A stretch of DNA of 7,045 nucleotides from an uncultured Bacteroidales bacterium (GTDB lineage Bacteria; Bacteroidota; Bacteroidia; Bacteroidales; Paludibacteraceae). Position numbers and translations under genes: made by a program. Under the pieces are notes generated by a model. The model saw only the letters and a list, made by a program, of their open reading frames with translations, made no database searches and was not told where the DNA came from. The DNA is taken from contig CALZHO010000040.1 in the NCBI GenBank assembly GCA_945787425.1, forward strand, positions 1 through 7,045, read 5' to 3'. Below, in pieces: positions 4,173-7,045 of this stretch (the stretch's first letter is position 1; each line of letters begins with the position of its first letter).

Positions 4173-6656
4173 TTATCTGAGCAGGAAGGTTTGTCCGTTT
4201 TGGATAACGATACCGCGGTAGGTACGATTTACTGGGCGACCAAGCAAATCATACATCGGTGCGGAAATTTCCAATGGAGTAGAAATATTTTCTACATGAG
4301 TACCTGTTGCACTTTTCCAGATAGCATAAATGGTACCTACATAGCCCTTGGGCAGTACGGTTAGTGGCGTACCTATGCCTTCTGGATTATCATACCAACC
4401 CATGAAGATGTATCCTGTGCGTATCGGTGTAGGTAAAGTGTATGGTTGGTCAATAGTTGTAGGCAGTTCACCTGTGAGACCATGAGCGATACGGTAGGCA
4501 TCTCCCCACGCTTCGGGTTTACCTGCTTGGGTGAAATCTATGGTTGATCCCACTACACTACCATCTGCTTTTTTCGATACATTCGTACAATTGAAGAATG
4601 CATAGAACTGTTGGCGCCATTCAGAATCAGAGGTGAGTGATACACCTTGAGCAGAAGCCACTGACAGGATATAATCACCTAACCATTTCCATGGAGATTT
4701 GGAGTCGGTCATAAAAGCTAATCCTAATGCGCCGATATTGGTCCAAGTGAATTCAAGAATTTCGGTTATAGGGCGTGTGGTGCGTGTTTTGAATGTACCA
4801 CTTTCGTTGCTATATCCTGTATAATAGGTGTTGAACCCATCCATGAATGCGCTCCATAGATCCTCATTGCTTGGCACTGCGCCGCCAGGTACGATACCTC
4901 CATTAAGTACCCATGTAACGATATTGATTTCTTTGTCGGAGTCAGGGTTCTCGTTTTGCCAGATCGCATAAATAGTGCCTTTGTAGCCTGCCGGGATAGA
5001 TGTGATAGGATGGCCATCACCGCGTGGATTGTTGTACCAACCTATGAAGACGTCGCCGTCCTTTTTAGGTGTAGGCAGTCTGTATGTCTCTTTGACAGAA
5101 GATGGCAATGTGGCACTTGTACCCATAGCAATCTGATATGCCTCGCCCCATGCTTCTGGTTTGCCCGCTTGGCTGAAGTCAGCAGTAGCAATTTTTTGAT
5201 TGCCTTTAACCGTGCCGTCATTGCAGTTAAAGAATGCGTGTACGTGCCAGCGCCATGCGCTCTCACCATCCAATGTGCCTGCTACAGAGAGGATATAATC
5301 GCCCAACCACTTGTACTCGGACTTGCTGTTGGTCATAATATCTTGCATATAGGCATTGGCAAATGTAGCCACATTCTCAATGGTTTGGTCAGAGCGATTG
5401 AGCCCATAATAGGTGTTGTAGTATGGCTTGAAGGCACCCCACAATTCTTCGTTGGTAGGCACATCCCCACCTATGACAATACCGCCATTGAGTACCCACT
5501 TGATATCCACATTGATGTTGGGTTCGGTGCCTTGTCCTGATTCTAAGAATATCTGTGGGTAGGTGGTCGTGTTGGCAGTGACGGTGACTGTCTGTGTATA
5601 ATCTTGGTATCCCTTAGCATGAACAGTAAGGGTGTATTGGCCGGGTTCTAAGTTCTCGAAAACAAATATACCATTGTAGTTATTGTCGGTGGTATAGTAG
5701 TCTTGGTTTTTGAGCATACGCTTGACGTAGTGGTAGCAGTCGGTCTTGATGACATCGCCACTGGCGTTGCGCAATACGATTTTGGCTCCGTGGATAGGAG
5801 CGTATTTGTCATTGGTTTTAGAGTTGTAGGTATATAGCGAGTGATTTACGCTTTTCTCTTTGGTGCGCACAGTACCCATAATATAGCCCTTGCTATCTTT
5901 GGTGGTACCGAAATAGTCCACGATACCGCGGAAATAGCGTAATCCCTCTTGGCAGCACCAATCGGGGTTGAGTGCGCGGTGGCGAGCAGGTTGATAAGTA
6001 TGGAAGTACCCCTCGGATAGAAATCCAGGGGCGCTATGCTTGAGTGCGCCGAGGTATCCATAAGTGGAAGAGGAGCCATAGAAACTAATGTCGCCTCGCA
6101 CATTGCGGCTATTGGTATAGGCAGTATAGTATTCAAAGCCCGATGTATTAATCTCCTTGAGGCGATCCCATGAAGCGTTGGCACGTGCCTTACTGCCTGT
6201 AACTTTCTCGCTGCTATCTGTACCGCGATAGAGGATGATGGGGTAGTTGGTATTGGTACCATCAGTAGCAGCATTGGAGTGAATAGATATGAAATAGTCA
6301 ATATTATTAGCTTCGACTTCTTCACATATCTCTGACAGACTACGATTATATTTATTGTTGGCGGTAGATGTAGAACCTGCAGGACCATTAGCGGTACGTG
6401 ACATAAAGACGGTGTATCCCCCCGCTTCTTGCAGTTTGTCGCGTAAGTAGAGTCCTTTCCAAAGGTTGGTGTTGGACTCATAGAATCCCAAGGTGTCGGG
6501 CATACCAGTAGAGGATAGGTTGGGATACGGGATAGTGGCCATAGGACGGCAGTTAGCGCACCAACTACCATGACCAGGATTGATATACACGCGGCGATTG
6601 GCAGCAAAGAGGGAGAGTGAAATCAGAGCGAGAAGGAGAAGAGCTAATTTTTTCAT
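4173..6656 (-). CDS. Secreted multidomain N-acetylmuramoyl-L-alanine amidase (Amidase_3 family)
   Basis: 827 residues. The ATG at 6654-6656 opens a signal peptide (MKKLALLLLALISLSLFAA). Residues about 22-250 are an Amidase_3 zinc domain that cuts the bond between N-acetylmuramic acid and the L-Ala of peptidoglycan stems. Likely zinc ligands are H29 (INPGHG), E60 (FYES) and H126 (ISIHSNA), with catalytic E215 (LSEGYF), so the site looks intact. Residues about 255-372 resemble a carboxypeptidase regulatory-like beta-sandwich (PIHGAKIVLRNASG, NLEPGQYTLTVHAKGY). Two large repeats follow (about 383-566 and 578-780), each closed by a Listeria-Bacteroides-repeat-like end, LPTP...GWY.NP...GTIYAIW. 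The last 33 residues (PMYDLLGRPVN...GIVIQNGQ...LLR) look like a sorting or anchoring tail and recur in the upstream gene. Typical periplasmic amidases are much shorter. No clear TAnnTTTG promoter was found in the 43 bases between the upstream terminator and the ATG. The role could be cell separation, wall remodelling or attack on other cells. Confidence 0.93.
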   Translation of the reverse strand: MKKLALLLLALISLSLFAANRRVYINPGHGSWCANCRPMATIPYPNLSSTGMPDTLGFYESNTNLWKGLYLRDKLQEAGGYTVFMSRTANGPAGSTSTANNKYNRSLSEICEEVEANNIDYFISIHSNAATDGTNTNYPIILYRGTDSSEKVTGSKARANASWDRLKEINTSGFEYYTAYTNSRNVRGDISFYGSSSTYGYLGALKHSAPGFLSEGYFHTYQPARHRALNPDWCCQEGLRYFRGIVDYFGTTKDSKGYIMGTVRTKEKSVNHSLYTYNSKTNDKYAPIHGAKIVLRNASGDVIKTDCYHYVKRMLKNQDYYTTDNNYNGIFVFENLEPGQYTLTVHAKGYQDYTQTVTVTANTTTYPQIFLESGQGTEPNINVDIKWVLNGGIVIGGDVPTNEELWGAFKPYYNTYYGLNRSDQTIENVATFANAYMQDIMTNSKSEYKWLGDYILSVAGTLDGESAWRWHVHAFFNCNDGTVKGNQKIATADFSQAGKPEAWGEAYQIAMGTSATLPSSVKETYRLPTPKKDGDVFIGWYNNPRGDGHPITSIPAGYKGTIYAIWQNENPDSDKEINIVTWVLNGGIVPGGAVPSNEDLWSAFMDGFNTYYTGYSNESGTFKTRTTRPITEILEFTWTNIGALGLAFMTDSKSPWKWLGDYILSVASAQGVSLTSDSEWRQQFYAFFNCTNVSKKADGSVVGSTIDFTQAGKPEAWGDAYRIAHGLTGELPTTIDQPYTLPTPIRTGYIFMGWYDNPEGIGTPLTVLPKGYVGTIYAIWKSATGTHVENISTPLEISAPMYDLLGRPVNRTYRGIVIQNGQTFLLR
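4195..4220 (-). repeat. 26-bp direct repeat in the tail of the amidase gene (copy 1)
   Basis: These 26 bases are identical to 6767-6792 and encode part of the shared C-terminal tail (YRGIVIQNGQ). Identity including third codon positions suggests recent common origin or gene conversion between the two tails. Confidence 0.85.
4317..5510 (-). repeat. Two protein-level repeats of about 185-200 residues in the amidase
   Basis: Copy 1 lies at 4959-5510 (residues 383-566) and copy 2 at 4317-4925 (residues 578-780). Both contain, in the same order, WVLNGGIV, a NE-x-LW-x-AF segment, NTYY, SKS followed by KWLGDYILSVA, AFFNC, AGKPEAWG, LPTP, GWY-x-NP and GTIYAIW. The DNA has diverged widely, so this is an old duplication. 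Copy 2 has extra residues after NTYY. Confidence 0.9.
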
Positions 6657-6699
6657 GTGTTATGGGGGAGTTTATATATGGTATAGAAGTTTCAAAAGA

Positions 6700-6734
6700 A
6701 AAATACGGATAGCCGCAATGGCTATCCGTATTTT
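6700..6734 (-). terminator. Terminator of the partial gene at the right edge
   Basis: A perfect 15-bp inverted repeat, AAAATACGGATAGCC (6700-6714) with GGCTATCCGTATTTT (6720-6734), has a 5-base loop. On the minus strand it is followed by a T-rich run (TTTTTCTTTT). It begins 10 bases after the stop codon of the gene at 6745 and separates that gene from the amidase gene. Confidence 0.92.
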
Positions 6735-6744
6735 AGTGAAATGA

Positions 6745-7045
6745 TTATTGGAGCAAGTATGCTTGACCGTTTTGGATAACGATACCGCGGTAAGTGCGAT
6801 CTACGATGCGACCGAGAACGTCATACATAGGAGCATTGATGTCCAAAGTAGGATTCTTCACGTTCTCTACGTCGGTTGGTTGGTCGTCTGGCAATGCTTG
6901 TTTAGCAGGGATAACCAAGCTGTTGTCATCGGTAGGCATCACGAAGAGAGAAACGTGGTTAGCTGCTGTAGCTACCAAGTGACCTGCATAGTCGAAGCTC
7001 AATTGGTAAACAACGCCCAACTCGTGCTTGTGGCTTTGTACATAC
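6745..7045 (-). CDS. C-terminal end of an unidentified exported protein with a sorting-like tail
   Basis: The minus frame is open through the right edge (...YVQSHKHELGVVYQLSFDY upstream of the TTG at 7020), so the gene continues outside the window and no start can be given. About 100 residues are visible. The first part (LGVVYQLSFDYAGHLVATAANHVSLFVMP) could be a beta-rich domain that I do not recognise. An acidic, Pro-containing linker (ALPDDQPTDVENVKN) leads to a tail, LDINAPMYDVLGRIVDRTY, then RGIVIQNGQAYLLQ, which differs from the amidase tail at only a few positions. By analogy with T9SS type A tails I infer secretion or surface anchoring. It lies upstream of the amidase gene on the same strand, but a strong terminator stands between them, so co-transcription is limited. 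Confidence 0.8.
   Translation of the reverse strand, partial: YVQSHKHELGVVYQLSFDYAGHLVATAANHVSLFVMPTDDNSLVIPAKQALPDDQPTDVENVKNPTLDINAPMYDVLGRIVDRTYRGIVIQNGQAYLLQ
6767..6792 (-). repeat. 26-bp direct repeat in the tail of the upstream partial gene (copy 2)
   Basis: Identical to 4195-4220 and in the same reading frame, within the YRGIVIQNGQ part of the tail. The flanking bases differ at scattered positions while the protein remains similar. Confidence 0.85.

Noticed and set aside
4956..5540. Plus-strand 194-codon open frame opposite the amidase
   Set aside because: It is a shadow of the repeats on the other strand, with a Cys-rich, unpatterned product and no promoter or start context.
5846..6607. 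Minus-strand 253-codon open frame inside the amidase gene
   Set aside because: It is an alternative frame of a convincingly coding region with all catalytic motifs in the main frame.

Overview
The window looks like a piece of a Bacteroidota chromosome, most likely order Bacteroidales. Both promoters that can be read have the phylum-specific -7 box TAnnTTTG (TACCTTTG), two outer-membrane barrels are of the Bacteroidota OMP_b-brl type, and several proteins end in C-terminal tails resembling type IX secretion (T9SS) sorting signals. Most starts are A-rich with no Shine-Dalgarno sequence, with one exception at 1055. No mobile element, CRISPR array or phage gene was seen.

Layout. (1) 1-2368, plus strand: the 3' end of a large repeat-containing surface protein with a T9SS-like tail, followed 17 bases later by an outer-membrane barrel whose exported N-terminal part resembles the SH3-like module of cell-wall amidases. 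This pair is probably an operon and ends at a very strong hairpin terminator. (2) 2421-2560: fourteen tandem 10-bp units filling the gap between two convergent terminators. (3) 2563-3048, minus strand: tRNA-Glu(TTC) and rpsT (ribosomal protein S20), apparently transcribed together from one promoter. (4) 3001-3320: an AT-rich divergent promoter region with an 83-bp, three-tier palindrome in the middle. (5) 3321-4091, plus strand: a second, smaller outer-membrane barrel. (6) 4123-4152: a bidirectional terminator. (7) 4173-6656, minus strand: a secreted zinc N-acetylmuramoyl-L-alanine amidase with a carboxypeptidase-regulatory-like domain, two copies of a large repeat and a sorting-like tail. (8) 6700-7045, minus strand: a terminator and the 3' end of another exported protein whose last 33 residues are nearly those of the amidase.

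Theme. Apart from the tRNA/S20 unit, every gene appears to make an envelope or surface protein. Two independent links to peptidoglycan (the amidase and the SH3-like domain on a barrel) and three proteins with sorting-like tails suggest a cell-surface locus. Whether these genes act together is inference. The observations most worth following are the SH3-like/barrel fusion beside the adhesin, the unrecognised module duplicated inside the amidase, the palindrome between divergent promoters, and the decamer array between terminators.
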